From the NCBI GenBank assembly GCA_023396255.1, contig JAEWWU010000005.1, forward strand, positions 124,001 to 188,000: DNA of 64,000 bases, read 5' to 3'. The stretch's first letter is position 1; each line of letters starts with the position of its first letter. This DNA is from Bacteroidota bacterium. Lineage in GTDB: Bacteria > Bacteroidota > Bacteroidia > Bacteroidales > Porphyromonadaceae. The notes under the pieces are model-generated. The model was not told the DNA's origin. It worked only from the letters and a program-made list of their open reading frames with translations, and did no database searches. Positions 42,548 through 50,791 of this stretch are shown one piece after another. The translations under genes were made by a program, and so were the position numbers.

Positions 42548-43435
42548 TTATTGCCACTCTTTAAGAGAACAAGAAGCCTCTAAACGTTTTTCCAATTTGT
42601 CTTCTAAAAACACAAAGAAGTTCATCCCGGTAAGCTCCTCTATCTCATCAACACTACGGACTGTTTGTCCAATACTTTGCTTGTGGTCTTTATTGGCATA
42701 ATAAAAGCCAATGGCCTTTTCTCTCCCGGGATTGAGCGATAGCACGCACTTAAAGAAACCGGTAGGAATGGTTATCTCGAACTTCTTTCCAATCGTTTTG
42801 CGCTTACGCTGATTGTTGTACACCGGTCCACAAATAATGTACACACGCCCCTCTTGCACTGTCCATCTGCGACAAGCTGCTTCCAATTTCTGCCATCCTC
42901 CACTATTGAGTTGGGGTACTTGCGGACACATATTACTCATATAAAAACAGGCTTTCATTGCCTCTTTACTCCACTTCATATCTGCTGCCGGACACATATG
43001 CCCTCGATCGTATCCGGAATCGCGATACTCATCCGATGTTACTTGCAACTCCTCGGGTAATAGGGGATCCGGGAGAAAAGTTTTATAACGAGACAACGTC
43101 CCCTCCGTCTCCTGAGCTGTTAATTCCCACGCTACCCAATTGGGGTTACAGTGATCTTTATTGAAAGAGAGCGTGTACCCTTCGTGCTTGATGATTTGTT
43201 CCGGCATTCCCTTGAGGGGAGCAGGAAGTTCTATCAATCGGTCAGAAGTTTCGCTTTGAGGTAGTGAAACTTCCAAACGGCTTTGTGGAATTGATGCTTC
43301 GGATTGCTCGGCAAGTTCTCTTTTTGTTTTTTTAGAGGAACCAAATATTTGGGATAATGGTTCTTGGCGAGCAAAAACCGCTGCCAACGAAACCAACAAA
43401 ACAACCCATAGGGAGGAGGCAATATTCTTCTTCAT
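42548..43435 (-). CDS. Secreted DNA/RNA non-specific endonuclease (NUC family)
   Basis: A 295-residue protein with an N-terminal hydrophobic signal (MKKNIASSLWVVLLVSLAAVFA). It has the betabetaalpha-metal nuclease motif SGYDRGHMCPAADM (DRGH, catalytic His), then NMCPQVPQLNSG (the metal-binding Asn region), and the supporting block VYIICGPVYNN. Related nucleases are extracellular or periplasmic and degrade DNA and RNA without sequence preference, serving nutrition or escape from neutrophil traps. It is a single minus-strand gene. Confidence 0.92.
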   Translation of the reverse strand: MKKNIASSLWVVLLVSLAAVFARQEPLSQIFGSSKKTKRELAEQSEASIPQSRLEVSLPQSETSDRLIELPAPLKGMPEQIIKHEGYTLSFNKDHCNPNWVAWELTAQETEGTLSRYKTFLPDPLLPEELQVTSDEYRDSGYDRGHMCPAADMKWSKEAMKACFYMSNMCPQVPQLNSGGWQKLEAACRRWTVQEGRVYIICGPVYNNQRKRKTIGKKFEITIPTGFFKCVLSLNPGREKAIGFYYANKDHKQSIGQTVRSVDEIEELTGMNFFVFLEDKLEKRLEASCSLKEWQ

Positions 43436-43602
43436 ATCCTTGTTATGTCAATTACAAAAAATCCACCTCTGAAGTCGGGATTTATTTGGCAACAAATTCC
43501 TATCAAAGATGGACTTCTCGGATTGTTTCTACTTCCTTGTTATTATATTCAGTGGCTGCCGCCGCGGGCTCCGAGCACCCAACAGCTCAGTTTTTCCTAG
43601 TA

Positions 43603-44133
43603 TTAGCGTTTTTGTTGCACTTTTCGTGGAGCTTTAGCTTTACTATTGAGAGAAGGTTTTCCCTTGCAAAGTTCTCCGTGCTTCCTAAACATCTGCTTGG
43701 CAAAGGTCCTGTGTGCCTCTCTAATGTGCCAAAGTTGAGATGGAGTCAATTCGTTTTTGAGAGAAATGTAAAAGTCCCGCTCAAGCATTGCATCTTTAAC
43801 ACGAGCTTCCAATTCGGCTTCCAACAATCGACTAATTTGCTCCTCCGTAGCCTTGCCTTCTTTTATAATTTGATGTTGCGAAAACACCTCTTTCCAAAGC
43901 TCAAATTTACTATCCTCAACCTTTTTCAAAGCCGAGGTTACGGCCTGCATTTGCGCGGGGGTAAGAGTCAAATCTTTGACAATAAAATTAAGTTGATTGG
44001 TAAACATCCGTTCTCTGGATGGACGCCCTTTGAAGGGATTTTGTGCCATTCCATTGAAAGCGGAAACAGCCAAAAGAACTCCACCAAAGAGAAAAAATAA
44101 GAGTGTTCGCAATCTAAACAGTGTTTTCATCAT
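43603..44133 (-). CDS. Spy/CpxP-like periplasmic helical protein
   Basis: A 176-residue protein with signal peptide (about residues 1-30, ending SAFNGMAQ). The mature part is helical and basic with the LTPAQMQAVTSALKKVEDSKFELWKE and NELTPSQLWHIREAHRTF segments. These repeat the LTxxQ motif of Spy/CpxP periplasmic chaperones. Both copies of the motif are intact. It follows an anti-sigma-like protein and an ECF sigma factor, so it is likely induced by envelope stress under that sigma factor. Basic C-terminal tail (SKAKAPRKVQQKR). Confidence 0.8.
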   Translation of the reverse strand: MMKTLFRLRTLLFFLFGGVLLAVSAFNGMAQNPFKGRPSRERMFTNQLNFIVKDLTLTPAQMQAVTSALKKVEDSKFELWKEVFSQHQIIKEGKATEEQISRLLEAELEARVKDAMLERDFYISLKNELTPSQLWHIREAHRTFAKQMFRKHGELCKGKPSLNSKAKAPRKVQQKR

Positions 44134-44151
44134 TGTGTTCTTGTCTTTTTA

Positions 44152-44580
44152 TTATTCCAACCCATACACAGCCATTTGATAAGCTCCCTGCTCTATTATA
44201 TCCTGCTCTATTTTGCTATAAAAATAATCTTCATAGGGAGATTGAGCAATAGTACCCTCATTATTGGCTTCCAACTGAGCAGACTCCTGTACTTCAACTC
44301 TTTTTTCAGTTCGAGGAGCAATACGCTCATACCCTTTGAACATTAACCAAATCATAGCAAAAGACGCTGCCATATAAAGCGGAGGAGTCAGATAAAGGCG
44401 CCATCTACTCCTCTTGTTGGGAGGTGAAGAGGACAACTGTTCCTGCTCAATAGCCTGCTCGTGGTTGCGAATATTTTGCATCACACTGACCGAAAGCCCT
44501 TCGAAATATCCTTCGGGAGTCAAAAAGTGCTTTCTACTCTCTTCGGCCGGTCTAAAATCTTGAGGTAATTCCGGGGTCAT
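44152..44580 (-). CDS. Single-pass membrane protein, likely anti-sigma factor for the adjacent sigma factor
   Basis: A 142-residue protein with a soluble N-terminal part, one transmembrane helix around residues 66-82 (LYLTPPLYMAASFAMIWLMF), and an acidic C-terminal part. The position between an ECF sigma factor and a periplasmic Spy-like protein, and the topology, suit a membrane anti-sigma factor. The N-terminus is not a canonical zinc-binding anti-sigma domain, as it lacks the HxxxCxxC motif. 84 bases separate it from the sigma gene. The role is inferred from context. Confidence 0.65.
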   Translation of the reverse strand: MTPELPQDFRPAEESRKHFLTPEGYFEGLSVSVMQNIRNHEQAIEQEQLSSSPPNKRSRWRLYLTPPLYMAASFAMIWLMFKGYERIAPRTEKRVEVQESAQLEANNEGTIAQSPYEDYFYSKIEQDIIEQGAYQMAVYGLE

Positions 44581-44664
44581 ATCAAATAACTAATCTCTGA
44601 TAAACTATATATTATATTCGTTTATGTCCTTACACTCCTTTTGATATTCAAATTGAGCAAAAGT

Positions 44665-45228
44665 TTAATTGAGTTGCAATACGTACTCTTTTATTTTCTT
44701 TACAGCGTGATGGTAAGCAGCCTTAAGTGCACCCTCTGAAGTGCCCGTCAAATCGGATATCTGTTCATAGGGCATATTGTCATAATAACGTAAAAGAAAT
44801 ACTTGTTTCTGCTTATCCGGTAGGCGCAAAATAGCTTTTTGCAATCTTTTCTCCGTATCATCGCCATCAAAAAAGGCATCCCCACGCGCTGTCTCCAACA
44901 CATAATTCTGATCCTCTTCGACCGAAAAAAACTGCTCCAACTTACGTTTATTTCGTTTCGCTGTACTCAAAGCCTCAAAAACGGCGATGCGATATAGCCA
45001 GGTGTAAATACGAGCCTCCCCACGAAACTCGGGCAGAGCATTCCACGCTTTGAGAAATGTATTCTGCAAAATATCGTTAGCATCTTCGTGGTTGAATACA
45101 ATCTGTCGTATGTGCCAATAAAGACGCTTTCCATATAACTCCACAACCCGAGTAAAAGCTATTTCCCGAGTTGTAGCATTCTGCAACTGCTGCAAAAGAT
45201 CTTGTTCTGATACAATCTCTTGTGGCAT
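44665..45228 (-). CDS. RNA polymerase sigma factor, ECF type
   Basis: A 187-residue sigma-70 family factor of the extracytoplasmic function class: regions 2 (DILQNTFLKAWNALPEFRGEARIYTWLYRIAV) and 4 (LPDKQKQVFLLRYYDNMPYEQISDLTGTSEGALKAAYHHAVKKIKE) without region 1 or 3. The start is ATG at 45228; the frame extends 19 codons upstream to another ATG that lies within the aspA terminator. It is first of sigma - membrane protein - Spy-like protein, an arrangement typical for envelope-stress sigma factors. Confidence 0.93.
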   Translation of the reverse strand: MPQEIVSEQDLLQQLQNATTREIAFTRVVELYGKRLYWHIRQIVFNHEDANDILQNTFLKAWNALPEFRGEARIYTWLYRIAVFEALSTAKRNKRKLEQFFSVEEDQNYVLETARGDAFFDGDDTEKRLQKAILRLPDKQKQVFLLRYYDNMPYEQISDLTGTSEGALKAAYHHAVKKIKEYVLQLN

Positions 45229-45255
45229 CGTTATTTTTTGCGATCTGAGTACGAA

Positions 45256-45322
45256 CAAAAAAGCCTCGCACGAAACCCCATTCAACCAGACTATTGAATT
45301 ACAGTTCCTATGCGAGGGCTTA
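45256..45322 (-). terminator. Terminator of aspA, overlapping the sigma factor leader
   Basis: On the minus strand AAGCCCTCGCA pairs with TGCGAGGCTT and is followed by a T-run (plus-strand AAAAAA 45257-45262). It ends 28 bases before the sigma ATG, leaving little room for a separate sigma promoter, so the sigma gene may rely on read-through or on a promoter inside the stem. Confidence 0.8.
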
Positions 45323-45350
45323 TATTATTTACACTTTTTGTTATGCGACA

Positions 45351-46784
45351 TTAAAGCAACTTCTTGGGCTTTATGTTCAACTTGACCGGCTTGATCATAT
45401 TTTCCGGACTCAAGATCAAATCCAAATCTTCTTTAGAAAGTATTCCGTGCTCCAATATAAGGTCGTAAACCCCCTTTCCTGTTTCCAAGGCTTCCTTGGC
45501 TATTTTGGTAGAATTTTTGTATCCAATCACAGGGTTGAGAGCGGTTACAATACCGATGGAGTTTTGTATATAGCTACGACAACGCTCCTCATTTGCCTTG
45601 ATTCCATCAATACAGAGAATACGGAAAGTATCCATAGCATTGATCAACAGAGCCGAACTTTCGAAACAGCATTGCGCCATAACCGGTTCCATCGCATTGA
45701 GTTCCATCTGAGCAGCATCCCCAGCCATCGTAACGCAAAGATCATTACCCATTACCTTGTAGCAAACTTGGCTTACGACTTCTGGGATAACCGGGTTGAT
45801 TTTTCCAGGCATAATAGACGATCCCGGTTGCATAGCCGGAATTTCTATTTCGGAAAGGCCACAACGAGGGCCACAAGAAATAAGGCGGATATCGTTGGCT
45901 ATCTTATTGATCTTCACTGCAATACGGCGCAAAGCCGAAGAGTAGCCAATCATACAAGAAGTATCACTGGTGGCTCCAACCAAGTCGGCACAGAGCTTAA
46001 CATCCCAACCCGTTATCTTAGCTATAGCAGCAGTGCATTTTTCTGCGTATCCCGGCTCAGCACAGATGCCGGTACCTATTGCCGTGGCACCCATATTGAT
46101 GGTTAGAAAATCGTTGGCAGCATATTCTAAATTCGCCAGTTCGTCTTCCAATATCGAAGCGAAACCACCAAATGTTTGTCCCAAAGTCATAGGAACAGCG
46201 TCCTGCAACTGAGTACGTCCCATTTTGAGAACGTGGGCAAACTGCTCGCTCTTAGTACGCAAGGCATCAATCAACTGTTGCAAATGGCTACGAACGTCTT
46301 GGTAGGTAGGATACAGCCCCAAATGGATTGCTGTTGGGTAAGCATCGTTGGTAGACTGAGAACAATTTACGTGGTCATTGGGTTGCATATATTGGAACTC
46401 TCCGGACTCGTGTCCCATAATCTGCAAACCGCGATTGCAGATAATTTCGTTGGCACACATATTGGTGGTGGTTCCTGCTCCCCCCTGTATCATATCTACG
46501 GCAAAATGATCGTGGTGCTGTCCTTTTAATATTTCTTGACAAGCCTGCACGATAGCTGTATATTGTTCTTGGGTAAGAAGTCCCAATTCATAGTTAGCCT
46601 CGGCAGCTCCCCATTTGGTATACGCCAATCCGTTAATAAAATATGGATAATCCGATAGGTGGAAGTTACTTATGCGAAAGTTTTCTATGCCTCGCAATGT
46701 TTGCACACCATAAAGTTTATCCACGGGGATCTCTTTTTCTCCCAAAAGGTCGCTCTCGATTCTTGTCTGCTTCTTGGAATCCAT
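45351..46784 (-). CDS. aspA: Aspartate ammonia-lyase
   Basis: A 477-residue enzyme that converts L-aspartate to fumarate and ammonia. The fumarase/aspartase signature GSSIMPGKINPV and the TNDAYPT and GRTQLQDAVP blocks are present. Length is typical of aspartase (about 470). It provides fumarate for the fumarate reductase operon in the same window. A -7 element lies upstream at 46852-46859 and a terminator is at 45256-45322, so it is a single-gene transcript. Confidence 0.95.
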   Translation of the reverse strand: MDSKKQTRIESDLLGEKEIPVDKLYGVQTLRGIENFRISNFHLSDYPYFINGLAYTKWGAAEANYELGLLTQEQYTAIVQACQEILKGQHHDHFAVDMIQGGAGTTTNMCANEIICNRGLQIMGHESGEFQYMQPNDHVNCSQSTNDAYPTAIHLGLYPTYQDVRSHLQQLIDALRTKSEQFAHVLKMGRTQLQDAVPMTLGQTFGGFASILEDELANLEYAANDFLTINMGATAIGTGICAEPGYAEKCTAAIAKITGWDVKLCADLVGATSDTSCMIGYSSALRRIAVKINKIANDIRLISCGPRCGLSEIEIPAMQPGSSIMPGKINPVIPEVVSQVCYKVMGNDLCVTMAGDAAQMELNAMEPVMAQCCFESSALLINAMDTFRILCIDGIKANEERCRSYIQNSIGIVTALNPVIGYKNSTKIAKEALETGKGVYDLILEHGILSKEDLDLILSPENMIKPVKLNIKPKKLL

Positions 46785-46851
46785 AGCTGTATTTTATTGT
46801 TTTTAGTTTGATTGTCACAAAACTTTATTGAATCCAATCGGATACCTTCGG

Positions 46852-46859
46852 CAAAGGTA
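46852..46859 (-). promoter_or_regulatory. -7 element of aspA
   Basis: On the minus strand TACCTTTG, 67 bases before the aspA ATG. No -33 match at 19-21 bases. The rest of the 280-base gap shows no gene. Confidence 0.6.
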
Positions 46860-47063
46860 ACTTTTATTTTGATACTACCGAGTTTTTATTTACACAAGGA
46901 TTTGTTTTTTACCTCTGTTTATAAGGGTTTTTAGAGGCTAAAACCAACCTTTTTGAATATTGGTTCTACCGATTGCTCAAAACTTGCTCTATACAACCCC
47001 TGTTTTTCGGCAAAACAAAAACAGACTAAAGAATGTTTTACAAAATAAAGATGTTACAATATT

Positions 47064-47546
47064 ATGGAAACAATATTTGAATTGAAAGCTTATACTAATC
47101 GAGGGGAGATATTAGACTTTTCTCAATTTGAGGGGAAACCCTTGCTAATAATAAACACAGCCAGCAAATGTGGTCTAACTCCCCAATTTGAAGGGTTGGA
47201 AAAACTATGGAAACAGTACAAAGACAAAGGGTTGATCGTCATAGGATTCCCCTCCGGAGATTTTGCCAACCAAGAACTCAAAGATGGTAACGAAGCAGAA
47301 GAGTTTTGCCGGATCAATTATGGGGTGTCTTTTCAGATAATGCAAAAGGTACGTGTAAATGGAATAGAAGCCGACCCGGTCTTCAAGTTCCTCAAGAAAA
47401 AGACGAGAGGAATATTTGGAAGTCGAATCAAGTGGAATTTTACCAAATTTCTAGTGGCTCCGGATGGGAAAAGCGTTAAACGATACGCTCCCTTCATTTC
47501 GCCCTCTAAAATCGATCGAGATATAAAAAAGCTCCTAAACCTTTAA
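47064..47546 (+). CDS. Glutathione peroxidase-like (thioredoxin-dependent type) peroxidase
   Basis: A 160-residue thiol peroxidase. Cys36 in NTASKCGLTPQF is the peroxidatic cysteine; the family has selenocysteine or cysteine there. Gln70 (FANQE) and the Trp of KWNFTKFLV complete the active-site set. Cys82 (EEFCRINYG) matches the resolving cysteine of yeast and plant thioredoxin-linked members. The FPCNQF motif is changed to FPSGDF, so that middle cysteine is absent. Glutathione is probably not the reductant. Single gene, with no -7 element upstream. Confidence 0.9.
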   Translation: METIFELKAYTNRGEILDFSQFEGKPLLIINTASKCGLTPQFEGLEKLWKQYKDKGLIVIGFPSGDFANQELKDGNEAEEFCRINYGVSFQIMQKVRVNGIEADPVFKFLKKKTRGIFGSRIKWNFTKFLVAPDGKSVKRYAPFISPSKIDRDIKKLLNL

Positions 47547-47639
47547 GATTTTCTTCCTCAATACATAGGAAGAAAAGAGAGTCTCACTCGCCTCTATTGC
47601 CAAAACAAGAAACGTCTCTGCCCAACCGGTTACTCCGCG

Positions 47640-47675
47640 CCCTTTCTTCGTTAAGTTTGATTAACGAAGAAAGGG
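47640..47675. terminator. Perfect inverted repeat between gpx and the TPM gene
   Basis: CCCTTTCTTCGTTAA (47640-47654) pairs with TTAACGAAGAAAGGG (47661-47675), 15 bp. Neither side has a T-run, so it may be a bidirectional stop between convergent genes or a binding site. Confidence 0.6.
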
Positions 47676-47720
47676 TGTGAGATCAACGCTTCTCAGCTCA
47701 TCTCTCTTCCGAATCTTTCG

Positions 47721-49019
47721 CTAAAAACGTCCGGTAGCACCACCACCTCCGCCACTACCTCCACCAAAACCGCCACCTCCGAATCCGCCTCCGCGAAGCC
47801 CTGAAAAAGAACCGCCCCCCAGCAACAAGGTGGACAGAAGAATATCATCATTGTTTCTCTTTTCGATTCTTTCGTGGTGATCGCAGTACATACAATGTTT
47901 GTATATTCGGGTAACTTGACCAAAGCTACGAGAAACGTTCTCGGTACGAGTCTTTACCAAAGTCATTCCCTTACACTTAGGGCAACGCTCATAAGGGGTA
48001 TCGGGCACTACGTAGGAATAACTTTCTTGATGAGAACAGGTTGAACAACGAAGTAACTCAAATGTCTTGCTCCCCAATTCTTGTTCTTTTTTCTGCAATG
48101 GAGAGAGTTTCTCCGCCAACGTGATTCCCGTAATATTTTGGAAGGTGGGATTACCACAACTAGGACACACCCCAATTTGCGCTTTTATACGCTTACGCCA
48201 TAGAAACAACAGCACAAGGATAAGTAAACCCATCGGTAAGAAAAGGATACACATAAAAACACCGGATGGAGAAAACTCCTCTATCTTTCTCAACCGATAT
48301 GCTGCACTCCCCTTGCCTACTCCCCTCTTGTTCGGAAATATATTCTTGTAAGCCCTAAATATTATAATTCCCCCAAAGAGTATCATCAAACCAATATAGA
48401 AAAGTATAATCCTATCCAAACGCAGCTTTGGCTGAGATCCTTGAGAAACACCTCCCCCCGGTAAATCCTCCCTAACCACTCTATCTGCTATGGCCTGAAC
48501 CCCTTGCAGCAATCCTCCTCCATAATTTTGTTCGGCAAATAGAGGAGCAATGTCTTGGGCTATTATCCGAGAAGCCACAGCATCGGTAATAATACCTTCC
48601 AACCCGTAGCCAACCTCTATTCTTATGGCCCTTATATCCAAGACAGCAAGTATTACGAGCCCAGTATTTCTCTTTTTATCCCCCAGCCCCCACTGTCTTA
48701 AAATAGACAAAGCAAACGACTCTACATCATTTCGCACGCCAATCGAAGGCAAAAGGACCACCACAGCCTCCACTCCGTGCTGCAATCGTAATTGATGCAA
48801 CTGTCGATTGAGTTGAGTCTCTTGTGCATCTGGGATCATATTTTCCGGATCAGAAACAAAGCGAGTGCTGTCTAACAACTGCACGTTGGGTATTTGCTCC
48901 ACTTCAGAATATACCCGCTGTGCCGAAGCAACCGATACAAAAAGCAAGAAACTTATTGCCAACACAAATCCTCGGCGATGGAGGTTGTTCAAATGGAAAA
49001 TCAAAGAGAATAATATCAT
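47721..49019 (-). CDS. TPM domain-containing membrane protein with zinc-ribbon region
   Basis: A 432-residue protein. Signal or membrane region near the N-terminus (residues 1-38), a TPM domain (about 55-190) with DAQETQLNRQLHQLRLQHGVEAVVVLLPS, a membrane helix (about 210-230), a second one (about 260-280), a cysteine-rich stretch with CPSC, CSTC, CPKC and CMYC (likely two zinc ribbons), and a Gly/Ser-rich C-terminal tail ending GGSGGGGGATGRF. TPM proteins are often encoded next to LemA, as here. I use ATG at 49019; the open frame upstream begins with TTG. Confidence 0.85.
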   Translation of the reverse strand: MILFSLIFHLNNLHRRGFVLAISFLLFVSVASAQRVYSEVEQIPNVQLLDSTRFVSDPENMIPDAQETQLNRQLHQLRLQHGVEAVVVLLPSIGVRNDVESFALSILRQWGLGDKKRNTGLVILAVLDIRAIRIEVGYGLEGIITDAVASRIIAQDIAPLFAEQNYGGGLLQGVQAIADRVVREDLPGGGVSQGSQPKLRLDRIILFYIGLMILFGGIIIFRAYKNIFPNKRGVGKGSAAYRLRKIEEFSPSGVFMCILFLPMGLLILVLLFLWRKRIKAQIGVCPSCGNPTFQNITGITLAEKLSPLQKKEQELGSKTFELLRCSTCSHQESYSYVVPDTPYERCPKCKGMTLVKTRTENVSRSFGQVTRIYKHCMYCDHHERIEKRNNDDILLSTLLLGGGSFSGLRGGGFGGGGFGGGSGGGGGATGRF

Positions 49020-49100
49020 ATAGAAAAAAATCGGTTTTACCTCGGTTACGACTTCTTCGAAAAAGCCTTTCCTCGGCAAAACCGAATTAATTTTAGGGTA

Positions 49101-49697
49101 TTAAAACTGAACTTCCGGGGCTTTTTCTGCTCCTTCGTTCGATTTGAAATAGGGGAATGACTTAAACCCGGTAATGCCAGCTACAATTGCTGCAGGAAAA
49201 CGACGAATATCGGTATTGTACTTTTTGGCGACCTCATTAAAATCTCTTCTTGCCACAGTAATTCTATTTTCAGTTCCCTCCAACTGGCTTTGAAGATCTC
49301 TAAAGTTTGCATCAGCTTTCAACTCGGGATATTTTTCGACTACCACCATTAAACGCCCAAGTGCTTGGGAGAGCCCGTTCTGTGAATTGTGAAAGTTTGC
49401 CAGCTGCTCCTCTGTCATATTGGTTGGATCAATCTTGACCGCAGTGGCTTGGCTACGCGCTTGGATAACCGATTCGAGTGTTTCTTTTTCGTGCTTGGCA
49501 TACCCCTTGACCGTATTCACCAAGTTGGGAATTAAGTCAGCACGACGTTGGTACTGGTTTTCAACCTGACTCCAACTTGTTCTAACCTCTTCTTGCATAG
49601 TCACAAAGCCATTGTAACAAGAAACCCCATAAAAGAAAAATCCAATAACGAGAATGAGTACCGCAACAAGGGCTAAGAGCCCGGACTTCTTTTTCAT
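49101..49697 (-). CDS. lemA: LemA family protein
   Basis: A 198-residue protein with one N-terminal transmembrane helix (about residues 6-26) and a long helical bundle. The family core SWSQVENQYQRRADLIPNLVNTVKGYAKHE is intact, and the segment around NRITVARRDFNEVAKKYNTDIRRFP follows. LemA/TPM pairs are widespread and thought to act in envelope or protease regulation. It precedes the TPM gene by 81 bases and follows the flavin reductase gene by 29 bases on the minus strand. ATG at 49697 is preferred over upstream starts that overlap the flavin reductase gene. Confidence 0.9.
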   Translation of the reverse strand: MKKKSGLLALVAVLILVIGFFFYGVSCYNGFVTMQEEVRTSWSQVENQYQRRADLIPNLVNTVKGYAKHEKETLESVIQARSQATAVKIDPTNMTEEQLANFHNSQNGLSQALGRLMVVVEKYPELKADANFRDLQSQLEGTENRITVARRDFNEVAKKYNTDIRRFPAAIVAGITGFKSFPYFKSNEGAEKAPEVQF

Positions 49698-49726
49698 AAT
49701 GCTTACAATTTTATTTCTATTCAATC

Positions 49727-50314
49727 TTATTTGCGCCTTTCTATAGGGTCGTTTCCTTTTTTCACGGACCAACCGAAATAACCCACAAAATCTCCAGGAG
49801 CAAAGTACTCTCCGTGAGCATACGTCATAAGCCCGGCTGCTTGCAAGTCGAGCTTTCCACTCTCCTTATTTATATACCGATCATCTACCCATACATTAAC
49901 CACTTCCGCTATAAACATATCGTGGCTTCCTAAGGGCAATATTTGCCGCACTTTGCACTCTATGCTCACGGGGCTTTCCTGCACTTGAGGACAAGAAACC
50001 ACGACACAGTCAGTCGGGGTTAAACCTGTTTCTTTCCACTTGTCGAAGTTTCTTCCGCTGCGCACTCCGCACCAGTCGGTTTCTCGCGCCAAGTGCGTGG
50101 TTGTCAAATTAAGGACAAACTCCCCGGTTTCCTTAATCAAACGGTAAGAATACCTCTCCGGTCTTATACTGACATAACACATAGGAGGAGTTGTACAAAT
50201 AGTACCCACCCACGAAGCGGTAAAGAGATTTGTTCCCAACTCCTCACTGCCACACGAAACAAGTGCTGCAGCAACGGGAGCTATCATCGTACCCGGTTTC
50301 CAACTCGTTTTCAT
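49727..50314 (-). CDS. Flavin reductase-like (FMN-binding split barrel) protein
   Basis: A 195-residue protein of the flavin reductase domain family. The fold start MKTSWKPGTMIAPVAAALVSCG and the characteristic NLFTASWVGTICTTPPMCYVSIRPERYS block (FMN contacts) are present, with FVLNLTTTHLARETDWCG. The start at ATG 50314 overlaps the pyrI stop as ATGA, so translation is coupled to pyrI. It is a probable NAD(P)H-linked flavin or metal reductase; the exact acceptor is unknown. Confidence 0.88.
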   Translation of the reverse strand: MKTSWKPGTMIAPVAAALVSCGSEELGTNLFTASWVGTICTTPPMCYVSIRPERYSYRLIKETGEFVLNLTTTHLARETDWCGVRSGRNFDKWKETGLTPTDCVVVSCPQVQESPVSIECKVRQILPLGSHDMFIAEVVNVWVDDRYINKESGKLDLQAAGLMTYAHGEYFAPGDFVGYFGWSVKKGNDPIERRK

Positions 50315-50781
50315 TTCAGTTCTATGTTCTCTCGCATTATCTTCCGTCCACAATAATGGCAGCGAATGAGTTCCGCCTCCGCTCCCTCTGTCGTAAAGAT
50401 CGTCTGCATAGGTTCGTGATTAGTGATACACTTGGGATTGGAACAGCGCACTATTCCTACAATCTCTTGAGGGAGTTCCACCTTTCTTTTCTCCACCACC
50501 TCATAATTCTTTATAATATTGAGGTGCACATTGGGTGCAATGAGAGCGATACGATTGATTTCATCATCGGAAAAAAATCTATCGGCAATTTTTATGATTC
50601 CCTTAGAGCCAATGTAGCTGCTTTCCAAATTGTTGCCAATGGTTATGGGCGAGGAAATCTCTTCCAAATGAAGCAAAGCTGCCACCTTAAACAGCTTAGA
50701 GGGGGAAATATGATCCAGCACCGTTCCGTTACATATAGCAGCAACGACCATTCCCTCTTTTTTATCTTTTCTACTATTCAT
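50311..50781 (-). CDS. pyrI: Aspartate carbamoyltransferase regulatory subunit
   Basis: A 156-residue regulatory chain. The N-terminal allosteric domain (VAAICNGTVLDHISPSKLFKVAALL) binds nucleotides, and the C-terminal zinc site is CSNPKC...CHYC, with all four cysteines. Start at ATG 50781, ten bases after pyrB. It gives the holoenzyme feedback control by CTP/ATP. The stop overlaps the next gene. Confidence 0.95.
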   Translation of the reverse strand: MNSRKDKKEGMVVAAICNGTVLDHISPSKLFKVAALLHLEEISSPITIGNNLESSYIGSKGIIKIADRFFSDDEINRIALIAPNVHLNIIKNYEVVEKRKVELPQEIVGIVRCSNPKCITNHEPMQTIFTTEGAEAELIRCHYCGRKIMRENIELK

Positions 50782-50791
50782 AGGGAGAATA

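Noticed and set aside
45294..46106. 270-codon plus-strand frame
   Set aside because: Antisense to aspA, which has the full family signature.
47064..47546. Glutathione peroxidase lacking its resolving cysteine
   Set aside because: FPCNQF has become FPSGDF, but Cys82, which matches the resolving residue of thioredoxin-linked members, is present.
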